DNA of 58,356 nt from DATJOJ01 sp035507035 (GTDB taxonomy: Bacteria > Acidobacteriota > Terriglobia > Terriglobales > Acidobacteriaceae): positions 1 through 58,356 of the forward strand of contig DATJOJ010000060.1 in the NCBI GenBank assembly GCA_035507035.1, given 5' to 3'. The notes below the pieces were generated by a model. That model made no database searches, was not told the origin of the DNA, and was given only the letters and a program-made list of their open reading frames with translations. Below, piece after piece: positions 16,839-25,066 of this stretch; positions within the stretch are counted from its first letter, which is position 1, and every line of letters begins with the position of its first letter. A program made the position numbers and the translations under genes.

Positions 16839-17285
16839 CTACAAAATTTTTCCCTCCGCAAGGTCCTTGACCAGCGTCAGATCGGCTTCAAGAAAATCGT
16901 ATTTCGGCAGCTCCGCTCGCGGCGACCATTGAATATCCTTAAAAATTCGGTTCTCGATTTCTCCCCCATAACGCCTCACAACGAAGAACCGCAGCTCAAC
17001 CGCATTTCCCGTCTTATAGCGATGACGGAACTGCGCGACTTCCTCTTCCACTTGCGCATCGATGCCGAGTTCTTCTTCGAGTTCACGCTTCAAGGCATCG
17101 CGCGGCTGCTCTCCCGCCTCGATCTTCCCGCCGGGGAACTCCCATTTCAAGGGCATCGTCTGATGCTTGGTCCGCTGGCAAATCAGGATTTTCCCGTCTT
17201 TGACCAGCAACCCAGCCACTACATGCTTTACGGTTGTAGCGGTGCTGCGGCGGGGAGGCACACTCGTCCGGCTGCGGCTCTTCAT
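16839..17285 (-). CDS. mutT: MutT-type Nudix 8-oxo-dGTP diphosphatase
   Basis: This is a 148-residue protein. The complete Nudix box runs from Gly53 to Ile75 (GKIEAGEQPRDALKRELEEE then LGI), matching GX5EX7REUXEEXGU with all Mg2+-binding Glu. Upstream ILICQRTK and KWEFPGGK are typical of MutT, which hydrolyses 8-oxo-dGTP to keep it out of DNA. Its start overlaps the stop of the GAF gene by 4 bases, so the two are translationally coupled. Substrate is inferred from family; other Nudix hydrolases have similar boxes. Confidence 0.88.
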   Translation of the reverse strand: MKSRSRTSVPPRRSTATTVKHVVAGLLVKDGKILICQRTKHQTMPLKWEFPGGKIEAGEQPRDALKRELEEELGIDAQVEEEVAQFRHRYKTGNAVELRFFVVRRYGGEIENRIFKDIQWSPRAELPKYDFLEADLTLVKDLAEGKIL

Positions 17286-17773
17286 GCCGGCGACTTTTCT
17301 AGGTATTTTCCCAGCAACCCGGCACAGAACTCCACCAGATCACGATCTTCTTGCTTGAAAGCGGCAGGAAAGTGACTATCAATGTCGAGCTCGCCCACGA
17401 CTTTGCCTCGGTTAAACACTGGCACAACGATCTCGGATTTGGTTTCGATCGAGCATGCCAGATAGCGCGGATCTTTTGTTACATCGTCCACCACAACAGT
17501 CTGACCCGTGGACGCCGCTGCCCCACAAATTCCCTGATGCAACGGAATTCGCGTATGCGGCGTCATCGCTCCCTGAAATGGTCCCAGCGCCAGCATCGGC
17601 GGATTGCCGCGTGCGCCGTCCTCTATCATGTAGAACCCCACCCAGTTATATTTCAGCATGCGGTCATGCAATAGCTCAGTGATGCGGGACATGAGGTCAT
17701 GCGCGGATTTCGCCTGCTCGTACGATTTCTGGACCTCCGATTGCACTTCTGTGAACTTGTCTCCCGTTGACAT
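17282..17773 (-). CDS. GAF protein related to free methionine-(R)-sulfoxide reductase
   Basis: This 163-residue single-GAF protein contains the fRMsr landmarks NWVGFYMI, LGPFQG, TRIP, GICGAA (Cys83), VDDV, YLACS (Cys107), SEIVVPVF and GELDIDS. fRMsr reduces free methionine-R-sulfoxide using up to three cysteines. Two are present, but the first, normally just before RIP, is replaced in MTPHTRIP. Cys107 corresponds to the catalytic position, so activity with a simpler recycling path is plausible. The gene precedes and overlaps mutT, giving a coherent oxidative-damage repair pair. Confidence 0.82.
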   Translation of the reverse strand: MSTGDKFTEVQSEVQKSYEQAKSAHDLMSRITELLHDRMLKYNWVGFYMIEDGARGNPPMLALGPFQGAMTPHTRIPLHQGICGAAASTGQTVVVDDVTKDPRYLACSIETKSEIVVPVFNRGKVVGELDIDSHFPAAFKQEDRDLVEFCAGLLGKYLEKSPA

Positions 17774-17812
17774 AGTTAAAGATGTTAAACCACCCCTGAT
17801 TGATTTTCGCAG

Positions 17813-18625
17813 TTATACTTTCGTGATGCATCTTAGACCGCGCGCTTGTGGAAAGTCCTGAGGATGAATCGCGGATGCCAACGCCTGCAGCCCCTGAATC
17901 AACGTCGGCGCCGGAGTATTCAGAAATTCGTCGCGAATACAGTACACGCGGCTGTTGTTGACCGCTCGCATCGCCTCCCAGTCACGGTTCTTTACGATCT
18001 TTTCCAGCGGCACACGGTCGCCTGCGCCACACCATGCTGCGACCAACACATCGGGGTTTTCACCCAGCACAGCTTCCGCTGAGATTTGCTTTCCCGGCGC
18101 TCCCACAAATTCCCCTCCGGCAGCTTCCACCAACTCCGCAACCCATGGCTGCGATGCAATCAGCGGCTTGCCCCATTCCTCGCAGAAAACTCGCGGTCGC
18201 TTCTTTTTTTGCGTCTTGCGTCTTACTTTGTCGATTTCGTGTCGCATTTTCTTGATAGCTTGTGCGCCTCGCTGCGGTACCCCCATCGCCCCTGCAATCA
18301 CTGCGATGTCGGCATAGACATCTGCGAGAACCCTAGGCGCGAGGCCAAGAAAGCGCGCACCGGATTTCAAGATTTCAGCTAACGCTTTCTCCTGGTAGGG
18401 AACTGACGCAATAACCAAGTCCGGCCCCGTCGCGACGATCTCCGACGTTTTGCTCGTCCAGGAATCCGCCACCACTGCCAGCTTTTGTGATTTCACTTCG
18501 GGGCAAACATCCACGCAATACTTTGTGCAGGCAACCAGCCGGTCCAGCTTGCCGATTGCCTTCAGAATCACCGTCGCACTGGGCTGAAGGGAGACAACGC
18601 GGTGTGGAGTGTAATCGAAAGGCAC
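17813..18625 (-). CDS. periplasmic-binding-fold metal/cobalamin receptor-like protein (BtuF family)
   Basis: This is a 270-residue helical-backbone metal receptor: RVVSLQPSATVILKAIGKLDRLV at the start, GPDLVIAS, VFCEEWGKPLIASQPWVAELVEAAGG and VAAWCGAG. The family includes BtuF and siderophore-binding proteins of ABC importers. It starts with GTG and has no signal peptide, so it is probably cytoplasmic, like the ABC-less cobalamin-binding variants of other phyla. No permease or ATPase is adjacent. Ligand unknown. It is divergent from the NifU-like gene with 57 bases between starts. Confidence 0.8.
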   Translation of the reverse strand: MPFDYTPHRVVSLQPSATVILKAIGKLDRLVACTKYCVDVCPEVKSQKLAVVADSWTSKTSEIVATGPDLVIASVPYQEKALAEILKSGARFLGLAPRVLADVYADIAVIAGAMGVPQRGAQAIKKMRHEIDKVRRKTQKKKRPRVFCEEWGKPLIASQPWVAELVEAAGGEFVGAPGKQISAEAVLGENPDVLVAAWCGAGDRVPLEKIVKNRDWEAMRAVNNSRVYCIRDEFLNTPAPTLIQGLQALASAIHPQDFPQARGLRCITKV

Positions 18626-18682
18626 AGCTTATCTTACAAGCTGCGACAATTCGCGTCGCCCGAAACCGCTACAATTCCATTG

Positions 18683-19042
18683 ATGTATTCTGCCGAACTT
18701 CTTGATCATTTCGAACACCCTCGCAATGCCGGCGAACTATCCGACCCCGATGCCTCTGCGCAAGTGCAGAACCCCGCCTGCGGCGATATCCTGAAACTAA
18801 GTCTGAAAATGTCCCATGGCCGCATTAGCGAAATTCGCTTCCTGGCGAAAGCGTGTGTTCCAGCCATGGCTTGCGCTTCGGCGTTGACCGAACTTGTACG
18901 AGGGAAAACTTTGCAGGAAGCACGAAGCGTACGCCGGGAAGAAATCGTGACCGCCGTCGGTCGTTTACCCGAAGCGTCGCTTCATGCAAGCCATCTAGCG
19001 ATCGACGCGCTCGCCGCGGTGCTCAACAATCTCAAGCCTTAA
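18683..19042 (+). CDS. NifU/IscU-like Fe-S scaffold lacking the third cysteine
   Basis: This is a 119-residue protein starting at MYSAELLDHFEHPRNAGEL, a good match to the NifU N-terminal domain. Cys33 in NPACGD and Cys58 in KACVPAMACAS match the first two cluster ligands (an extra Cys64 lies nearby). The position of the third ligand, normally HCS near residue 102, reads LHASHLAIDAL, so it is Ala. No cysteine desulfurase or other isc/suf gene is adjacent. It may bind a cluster with Cys64, or serve another role. Confidence 0.85.
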   Translation: MYSAELLDHFEHPRNAGELSDPDASAQVQNPACGDILKLSLKMSHGRISEIRFLAKACVPAMACASALTELVRGKTLQEARSVRREEIVTAVGRLPEASLHASHLAIDALAAVLNNLKP

Positions 19043-19050
19043 TGCCGTAC

Positions 19051-19122
19051 CCTGTGCTCTCTGTGTCCTCTGTGTTGAGTGTTCTTGCCGTTGACCTTCG
19101 CGCCCTCTGTGTTAAATGCTCT
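19051..19122 (+). repeat. dispersed CTCTGTGTCCTCTGTG-type repeat, two blocks
   Basis: CTCTCTGTGTCCTCTGTGTT and then GCGCCCTCTGTGTTAAATGC fill the gap between convergent genes. The TTAA of the second block provides the TAA stop of the minus-strand HAD gene at 19112. Confidence 0.75.
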
Positions 19123-19834
19123 TACCCGCCCCGGTCCCATCCGGCCAGTAAACCCTCCAATTTCTCTCCTGCGCCGTTTTCTCGAGGTCGGGATTCGGAT
19201 TCACCGCAAACGCGTACTTTGACAACTGCAGCATCTCCGCGTCCCAGCGTGAGTTTCCGAACGCCACGTCCGGCGTTTTTCCTATCCCTTCCTGAATCGC
19301 CCTCGGCTTGCCTTCGCCGCTTGGAACTCGCACCAGCCGTTCGGTCACACGCCCATTCTCAATCTCAACCGCGGCAGCCAAAACTCGGTTCTCCGGAATC
19401 CCGCAATATTTCATTGCTGCCCGTATCACCCACTCGTTCGTGGAAGAGACGGCCCAAACATCACAGCCAGTCTTTATCAATCGCCGTGCTAGCTCTTTCA
19501 TCTCAAAAAAAATGTGGCTGACAAAATTCTCCTGAAAATATTGATTCGCTGCCCGCTGCACTGCAGCCTCCGCCAGCCCCCGATGCATGGTCACCATCTC
19601 TCCGCAGATCGTGTCCTCATCCACCTTGCCCGCCTTGTAGTCGACGTAGCGTGGCCGTGCCCAACGCGCAATCTCGTCAGAAACTACACCTTGCCTCAAT
19701 TCCCAATCGAAGAATCCCTCCCCCGCGTCGCCCGCCCACAACGTGCCGTCGCAATCAAACACCGCGAGCTTGGGTTGGAGATGCAGTACCGAGTCGATGA
19801 ATCGCGCGGCTTTAAGCGTGGGACGTGAATTCAA
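19112..19834 (-). CDS. HAD-superfamily phosphatase (SerB-like, HAD-IB)
   Basis: This is a 240-residue protein. Motif I is FDCDGTLW with nucleophile Asp27 and Asp29. VWAVSSTNEWVIRAAM is motif II, with the helix after it. Lys in GKPRAIQEGIG and GNSRWDAEM form motifs III and IV. Family members include phosphoserine phosphatase and related small-metabolite phosphatases; the substrate is undetermined. It starts with TTG, with AGGAAG upstream, 21 bases after the MobA-like gene, so the two are likely cotranscribed. The stop codon lies in a dispersed repeat. Confidence 0.85.
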   Translation of the reverse strand: MNSRPTLKAARFIDSVLHLQPKLAVFDCDGTLWAGDAGEGFFDWELRQGVVSDEIARWARPRYVDYKAGKVDEDTICGEMVTMHRGLAEAAVQRAANQYFQENFVSHIFFEMKELARRLIKTGCDVWAVSSTNEWVIRAAMKYCGIPENRVLAAAVEIENGRVTERLVRVPSGEGKPRAIQEGIGKTPDVAFGNSRWDAEMLQLSKYAFAVNPNPDLEKTAQERNWRVYWPDGTGAGKSI

Positions 19835-19855
19835 GAGTCGCTTCCTTTCGGATCA

Positions 19856-20491
19856 TCAGATTCGCGGTGAAACTGGCGAGGATAATGCTGCATAGTCTTG
19901 CGGCGTATTGATGTTCTGAGTAACCAAGGGATCGTCAACCGCGACGTAGGCGATACGCGGCTGATTCTGATGTTCAAGCTCCCGTGCATTTGCGGTCGGT
20001 GCTGCCTTTAGAAAAACTTCAATCATTTCTCGCATCAGCAACACCGGATGTCCATGTCGCCCTGCATGCTCCGGAATCACCGCCCAAACCCCACTGCCGG
20101 GAACTGGAAAGGCGTCGCATAAAGTTTGCAACGTTGCCGCGCTGGCAGGAGGCCTGTCAACCAATGTAACCATGGCCGCATCCCGTCCGTGATTCAACAC
20201 TTCTTGCAATCCTACTTGCAGTGAACTGAATTGGCCTCGCTCCGGCTTCGGATTCCTCACCAGAGATGCCCCGTTCGCATAAACGACCGGCGCTAGGCTC
20301 GTCTCATTGTTTCCTGCCACCACAATAACCATATCTGTAAACGCACTCAGGGCCCCAATCGCCGCTGACAAAAAATTCTGGTCTCCAGCCGCAATACCTG
20401 GGGGCCACGCCAGCAAAGCTTTATCACTTCCCATGCGGCTGGACTCGCCCGCAGCCAAGATCAGCCCGCATATTCCAGGCCTCACACTCAT
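19856..20491 (-). CDS. MobA/MocA-like nucleotidyltransferase
   Basis: This is a 211-residue protein. GLILAAGESSRMGSDKALLAW is the nucleotide-binding loop of MobA-like NTP transferases. VTLVDRPPASAATLQTLCDAF holds the metal-binding Asp. HAGRHGHPVLLMREMIEVF is characteristic of MocA, which makes molybdopterin cytosine dinucleotide. It lies downstream of xdhC, as in xanthine-dehydrogenase-family maturation operons, and supports a MocA rather than MobA role. The target hydroxylase is not in the window. Confidence 0.85.
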   Translation of the reverse strand: MSVRPGICGLILAAGESSRMGSDKALLAWPPGIAAGDQNFLSAAIGALSAFTDMVIVVAGNNETSLAPVVYANGASLVRNPKPERGQFSSLQVGLQEVLNHGRDAAMVTLVDRPPASAATLQTLCDAFPVPGSGVWAVIPEHAGRHGHPVLLMREMIEVFLKAAPTANARELEHQNQPRIAYVAVDDPLVTQNINTPQDYAALSSPVSPRI

Positions 20492-20587
20492 GAAGGGAAG
20501 ATAGCAGAAAGATGCCGCGAAGTCAGTGCGTAACGGTTTTCTCTCGCCCAGGACTGCGAGCGCAAATGACTAGCCAATTCCTGGCGT

Positions 20588-20616
20588 ACTCGGCGCTCTC
20601 CGTGGTCAAAGCTTTT
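20588..20616 (+). repeat. partial copy of dispersed intergenic repeat
   Basis: TACTCGGCGCTCTCCGTGGT followed by CAAAGCTTT matches the end of the element. Its GGTCAA supplies the TGA stop of the minus-strand XdhC gene at 20606. Confidence 0.55.
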
Positions 20617-21478
20617 CTTGGGGATCGTCCGGAGCGACCATATTCTCGGAGGAGTCTTCCAACAAATGCCCTTTAAACCAGCTCATGTGCGGCAAAACGC
20701 GTTCCGCTCGCCGCCGAACTGCAATCAGCTCCGCTGTAATCGCCACCGCAATTTCTTCCGGCGTAATTGCGCCGATGTCCAAACCCACTGGTGCGTGGAC
20801 GCGCTCAAACAAATTCGCCGGAATCCCCTCCCTGGTGAGCTCGCGAAAGATAGCAATCGTCTTCCGCTTGGAACCAATCATTCCAACGTATCTTGCCTGC
20901 GTCTGTACCGCCCAGCGCAGTACGCGCATGTCATCCCTGTGCCCGCGTGTAACAATCACGATATAAGACGACTCATTCGGTGTAACTCGCGTCATGGCCT
21001 CATCGAAATCAGCTGCAATCACTCCCTTGGCATCCGGGAATCGCTCTCGACTGGCGTAAGCCTCGCGATCGTCAATTACGGTGACATCGAAGCCCGCGTT
21101 TCTTGCGACTTTATAAAGATTCAGCGAAACGTGACCCGCCCCAAAGATGTAAAGCGACGCAGGTGGCAGCACCGGTTCAATGAAAATATCCAGCGTTCCT
21201 CCGCAAACTAGCCCGGTATCGTACTTCGGGTCCTGATTCAGATTGAACGTCAAGCTGCGCGGCTTTTCTGATTCCATGACCTCTCGCGCCGCCTGCCAGA
21301 CTTCCGCCTCGACGCAACCCCCACCGATCGTCCCCGCGATCGACCCATCGTCGCGGATGAGCATCTTCGCCGTCTCGAATGAAGGGATTGACCCGCGCAC
21401 GTTAACGATGGTCGCGACCGCGCCTCGCCGCCCTTCCTGGCGCAACTTGACGATCTCCTCGTAAATGTCCATCTCCAT
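20606..21478 (-). CDS. xdhC: XdhC-family molybdenum cofactor sulfuration/insertion protein
   Basis: This protein has 290 residues from the ATG giving MEMDIYEEIVKLRQ; the frame extends upstream through repeat-rich DNA that does not look coding. The N-terminal XdhC domain has GSIPSFETAKMLIRDDGSIAGTIGGGCVEAEVW. The C-terminal Rossmann domain has LYIFGAGHVSLNLYKVARNAGF and VTRGHRDDMRVLRWAV, then YVGMIGSKRKT. XdhC binds and protects sulfurated molybdenum cofactor and hands it to xanthine-dehydrogenase-type enzymes. It is the first gene of the set with the MobA-like gene. Confidence 0.92.
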   Translation of the reverse strand: MEMDIYEEIVKLRQEGRRGAVATIVNVRGSIPSFETAKMLIRDDGSIAGTIGGGCVEAEVWQAAREVMESEKPRSLTFNLNQDPKYDTGLVCGGTLDIFIEPVLPPASLYIFGAGHVSLNLYKVARNAGFDVTVIDDREAYASRERFPDAKGVIAADFDEAMTRVTPNESSYIVIVTRGHRDDMRVLRWAVQTQARYVGMIGSKRKTIAIFRELTREGIPANLFERVHAPVGLDIGAITPEEIAVAITAELIAVRRRAERVLPHMSWFKGHLLEDSSENMVAPDDPQEKL

Positions 21479-21663
21479 GATTATTCGTGGGTAAACCGGG
21501 GAAGTCAACGCGCAAAAAGCGACGGTTGAGGCGTTTAGCGGGCGTGAGCGCAGCGGGGATCGCAGCGAACGCGGCTTTGGCTGCCGGGGTGGAGGGAGCG
21601 GAAGCCCGCTGCCAAAATTGAGGTGTTTGTGCGGCCTCCGAGCCACACGCCGAAATGCTGAGC

Positions 21664-21700
21664 TTGTCGGATGCATCCCGAGCGAAACCGAGGGACCTCT
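21664..21700 (+). repeat. TGTCRNNCCGAGCG...GAGGGACCT-type repeat fragment
   Basis: GTCGGATGCATCCCGAGCGA followed by AACCGAGGGACCT resembles elements at 44724 and 50142 with a YCGAGCG core followed by GAGGGACCT. It is in the 265-base gap between xdhC and the dehydrogenase, which otherwise shows only GC-rich repetitive DNA. Confidence 0.4.
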
Positions 21701-21743
21701 ACGCGCACGGATTGATGTCGCCAGCTGTGGTAGTTTGTTTCCT

Positions 21744-22766
21744 ATGAAAGCCGTTCGCATCCACGAATTCGGTGGTCCCGAGGTTCTACGCTACGAAGAC
21801 GTTCCTGATCCTCAGCGGCGTAAAGATCAGGTTCTCGTTCACATCAAAGCCTGCGCCCTGAATCATCTCGACATTTTCGTTCGCAACGGAATTCCGGGTG
21901 TAACGCTGCCCCACATTCTCGGCAGCGACATCGCCGGCGAAATCGTCGAAGTCGGCGAATACGTTTCCGGTTTCAAGCCCGGCCAGCGCGTGCTTCTCGC
22001 CCCCATGCATTTCTGCAATCGCTGCGCCCGCTGCATGGCCGGCCAGCAGAATCTCTGCCGTGAATTCACCGTGCTCGGCAATGCCGTTGATGGCGGCAAT
22101 TGCGAACTCATCGCCGTCCCCGCGGTCAACGTCATTCCCATCCCTGATAGCCTCGATTTCAACCAGGCCGCCAGCGTCCCCCTGGTTTTTCTGACCGCCT
22201 GGCATATGCTGGTCGGCCGCTCTGCAATTCGCCCGGGACAAACGGTGCTGGTACTCGGCGCTGGCTCCGGCGTAGGCATCGCGGCAATTCAAATCGCCAA
22301 ACTCTTCCACGCCCGCGTAATCGCCACTGCCGGCGACGAAACAAAGATGGAGAAGGCCAAAGCACTCGGCGCCGATCATGTCATCAATCATTACCAACAG
22401 AAGATTTCCCAGGAAGTCCGCGCCATCACCAACAAAGAAGGCGTTGATATCGTGTTTGAGCACGTCGGTGCTGCGACTTGGGAAGAAAGCATGAAATCGC
22501 TCAAGCCGGGGGCGATTATCGTGACCTGCGGCGCAACCACCGGTCCCAGCGTCTCCTTCGATCTGCGCTTTCTATTTATGCGCCAGCTTTCTTTCTTGGG
22601 TTCTTACATGGGAACGATGGGCGAACTCTACAAAGTGTTAGGCCACGTTTTTGCAGGAAGGTTGAAGCCGGTCGTAGACCGTACGTTTCCCCTGCGCGAA
22701 ATCCGTGCCGCCCACGAGTACATGGAAAAAAGCCAGATGTTCGGCAAAATCGTGCTGAATCCGTGA
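21744..22766 (+). CDS. zinc-binding medium-chain alcohol dehydrogenase/quinone reductase-like
   Basis: This is a 340-residue MDR protein starting MKAVRIHEFGGPEVLRYEDV. It has GSDIAGEIVEVG, four closely spaced cysteines CNRCARCMAGQQNLC (the structural zinc lobe), and the NAD(P) motif GAGSGVGIAAIQIAKLF. The first catalytic zinc ligand normally seen as Cys near residue 38 is not obvious (ACALNHLDIFVRNG). That fits quinone reductase or crotonyl-CoA reductase-like members. It is divergent from xdhC, and its stop is 10 bases from the convergent metallophosphoesterase. Confidence 0.9.
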   Translation: MKAVRIHEFGGPEVLRYEDVPDPQRRKDQVLVHIKACALNHLDIFVRNGIPGVTLPHILGSDIAGEIVEVGEYVSGFKPGQRVLLAPMHFCNRCARCMAGQQNLCREFTVLGNAVDGGNCELIAVPAVNVIPIPDSLDFNQAASVPLVFLTAWHMLVGRSAIRPGQTVLVLGAGSGVGIAAIQIAKLFHARVIATAGDETKMEKAKALGADHVINHYQQKISQEVRAITNKEGVDIVFEHVGAATWEESMKSLKPGAIIVTCGATTGPSVSFDLRFLFMRQLSFLGSYMGTMGELYKVLGHVFAGRLKPVVDRTFPLREIRAAHEYMEKSQMFGKIVLNP

Positions 22767-22776
22767 TGGCCGAACG

Positions 22777-24135
22777 CTACTTCTTCCTGCCTCGGCTGGC
22801 CGCCTTCTTCGTTCTTCCCGCAGCCTTCGGCTTTGCCCCAGCCCCGCCCGGAACATGGGTCCCCGAAACTACTTTGCCCGCGCTTAAATCGAGAGTCACT
22901 GAATCCCGGACAGTCACCGTCCCGCGCTCCGCAGTCTTAAACGTGACCGACAACGTCTTCGCATCAGTGACTACGGTCAGGTAACCGAATTCAACAATCG
23001 GATCGACTTCAAGCGTCGTATCCCCGATTGTGTACGGCGCTTTAGGCACCGATCCCTGCGGCGGAGTCGCGGCGTACCCTCCCGATCCGGAAACGATATA
23101 TGGAACATGTTGGCCCTTCACCACCCGCGTGAACCGCTGATAAAGATGCGCGTGTCCTGACAACACCACGTCCGGCCACAATCCCACTGCTTGGCAACAG
23201 CTGTCCATGTCCTGTTCCAGCCCGCTCGAGCCTCCATGTTTCGCATCCACCGACGCAGGCGGATGATGCACTGCAAGAATAATCGCGCGGTTTCCCGCCT
23301 GTCGGTCCGCCTTCAGTCGCCGTAGCTCCGACTTCAGAAAGTTCAGTTGCACATCTCCCGCAAGGGTAGGGAAGTGTCCACCCTGCGACGAGATCACGCC
23401 CGCGCCCGAATCCAGCACATTGCTGTACAGCCCAATGATCGAAACAAACGGCGCATCCAGCGTGAAATAAACCGCCGGCTGCGTCATTATGGTTCGAATC
23501 AATCCTCCCGCATCCGGCGACGGCCCCGCGCTCTCCGCGCAGAAATTCCGCAAAAATGCCTCTAACGTCGGAACCTGCGGCGTCGCCGAAGTCGCACCGA
23601 AAACCATCCCGTCATGATTTCCTGGAATCGAGAAAATCGGCCGGTCGTACTCGCGGAATGGTTCGTAAAATTGATCGTAGTAGTACTGCGCCTCGCCAAA
23701 GTTGTAGATCACATCTCCCAGATTGAAGAAGAACGCTGGGCCATTTACGCCGCCCGTCTGTACATCCGCTGCCATAGCATCGGCGACTCCTGCCTCATTC
23801 GCGATCGCCTGCGCCGCAGTCTGCGCGCTATTGACCTTCGCCGCGCCCGTATCGCCCACCGCATGAAAAGTGATCTTTCCTGCGGCCTGGATTGCGCCAC
23901 TCACTTCCGTGGGAATGAAATCGTTTAAATCTAGGTACGTCGGAACTCCACCGCGCGCAGGAGGGATCGGTTGCACATCGTTCTTGTGCGCCTCGTAGTA
24001 CGGAGAGTTGTAATACTGCTCGCTGACGTTGTCCTGCTGGAACGACGTCTCATCCGGGCTCGGACGCGGCTCCGCATACAGCCGACCGCTTGGCCCGATC
24101 AGATTTGCTTTTGCATTGGGCAATTTTATTTTCAA
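22777..24135 (-). CDS. calcineurin-like metallophosphoesterase, cytoplasmic
   Basis: This is a 452-residue protein. TTG at 24135 is chosen because AGGAGG (24142-24147 on this strand) lies six bases upstream; an ATG 15 codons earlier lacks this. Metal-site motifs are HAVGDTG, NLGDVIYNFG, IPGNHDGM, ILAVHHPP and LSGHAHLYQRF, i.e. the D-x-GD-GNHD-H-GHxH pattern of binuclear phosphoesterases. There is no signal peptide. The N-terminal 80 residues and the Lys/Arg-rich C-terminus (GRTKKAASRGRKK) are unusual. Substrate unknown; purple acid phosphatase-like proteins are nearest in pattern. Confidence 0.88.
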   Translation of the reverse strand: MKIKLPNAKANLIGPSGRLYAEPRPSPDETSFQQDNVSEQYYNSPYYEAHKNDVQPIPPARGGVPTYLDLNDFIPTEVSGAIQAAGKITFHAVGDTGAAKVNSAQTAAQAIANEAGVADAMAADVQTGGVNGPAFFFNLGDVIYNFGEAQYYYDQFYEPFREYDRPIFSIPGNHDGMVFGATSATPQVPTLEAFLRNFCAESAGPSPDAGGLIRTIMTQPAVYFTLDAPFVSIIGLYSNVLDSGAGVISSQGGHFPTLAGDVQLNFLKSELRRLKADRQAGNRAIILAVHHPPASVDAKHGGSSGLEQDMDSCCQAVGLWPDVVLSGHAHLYQRFTRVVKGQHVPYIVSGSGGYAATPPQGSVPKAPYTIGDTTLEVDPIVEFGYLTVVTDAKTLSVTFKTAERGTVTVRDSVTLDLSAGKVVSGTHVPGGAGAKPKAAGRTKKAASRGRKK

Positions 24136-24141
24136 TGCGCA

Positions 24142-24147
24142 CCTCCT
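24142..24147 (-). promoter_or_regulatory. strong ribosome site fixing a TTG start
   Basis: AGGAGG on the minus strand stands six bases before TTG at 24135 and decides the start of the metallophosphoesterase. Confidence 0.7.
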
Positions 24148-24302
24148 GGACGAAGCGCAAAGAACTACCGAGGGGCTCACTTCTTGAAAGGTTCTGTCAG
24201 CATAGCGGAACTAATAGGCTTGTCAAGGCGCGTCAACGATGTCCCTGATTGTGACCGTTTCCGTTTGAACCCGCCCATCCATCCCAGTAGAATAGAACCA
24301 GC

Positions 24303-24905
24303 ATGAAAGATGGAATCAGTTACGGCCCCTACGTCGACATCGAACACGGTAAGCGTGTGGTCAAAGAACTCGCCTACGGCAATCCCGCGCCCGAAGGTGT
24401 CGTTCTCACCACGCTCGACAACGCCGTCAACTGGATGCGTAAGAATTCCATCTGGCCGATGACCTTCGGCCTGGCCTGTTGCGCCATTGAAATGATGTCG
24501 ATGGGCGCTTCGCGTTTCGACATCGCCCGTTTCGGTGCAGAAGTTTTCCGCCCCTCGCCGCGTCAATCCGATCTCATCATCATTGCCGGCCGCGTCTCAA
24601 ACAAAATGGCTCCCGTCATTCGCCAACTCTGGGAGCAGATGCCCGAGCCCAAGTGGGTTATCTCCATGGGCGCCTGCGCAACTTCCGGCGGCGTCTTCAA
24701 CAACTACGCACTGGTGCAAAGCGTGAACCAGGTTATCCCGGTCGACGTCTACGTTCCCGGCTGTCCGCCGCGCCCAGAGCAGCTCATTTACGCCATCACT
24801 CTGCTACAAGACAAAATTCAGCAAGAGCGGGGAACCATTCGGCGGGCTTTTAATCTCACCTCCGAACAATCCCCCGCCAGTCCCGATCTTCCTCAGCACA
24901 GCTAG
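24303..24905 (+). CDS. nuoB: NADH-quinone oxidoreductase subunit B
   Basis: This is a 200-residue protein. The four ligands of cluster N2 are Cys59-Cys60 (FGLACCAIEMM), Cys125 (MGACATSGG) and Cys154 (PGCPPRPEQ). SRFDIARFGAEVFRPSPRQSD and LIIIAGRV are family hallmarks. NuoB sits in the peripheral arm of complex I and passes electrons to quinone. No other nuo gene is adjacent; upstream is an unrelated phosphoesterase and downstream a repeat. It is therefore a solitary copy: either the operon is split, or this is a second nuoB. Confidence 0.95.
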   Translation: MKDGISYGPYVDIEHGKRVVKELAYGNPAPEGVVLTTLDNAVNWMRKNSIWPMTFGLACCAIEMMSMGASRFDIARFGAEVFRPSPRQSDLIIIAGRVSNKMAPVIRQLWEQMPEPKWVISMGACATSGGVFNNYALVQSVNQVIPVDVYVPGCPPRPEQLIYAITLLQDKIQQERGTIRRAFNLTSEQSPASPDLPQHS

Positions 24906-24940
24906 GAATCAAACTCTTTGGGCGTTCTCAGCCTTCTTAG

Positions 24941-25066
24941 CGAATGCTTTGCGATAAAAAGCTTTTCTTTGCGATCTTCGCGCACCCTTCGCGTCCTTTG
25001 CGGTTAAAGCGTTTTCTGGCAGACCTCCGTGATCCTCTGTGCCCTCTGCGTTTAAGACGTTTTCCT
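24941..25066 (+). repeat. long composite copy of dispersed intergenic repeat
   Basis: Successive blocks include CTTTGCGATCTTCGCGCACC, CTTCGCGTCCTTTGCGGTTA, and CCTCTGTGCCCTCTGCGTTT followed by AAGACGTTTT. It fills the gap between the convergent nuoB and phosphoesterase genes and touches the latter's stop. Confidence 0.7.
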
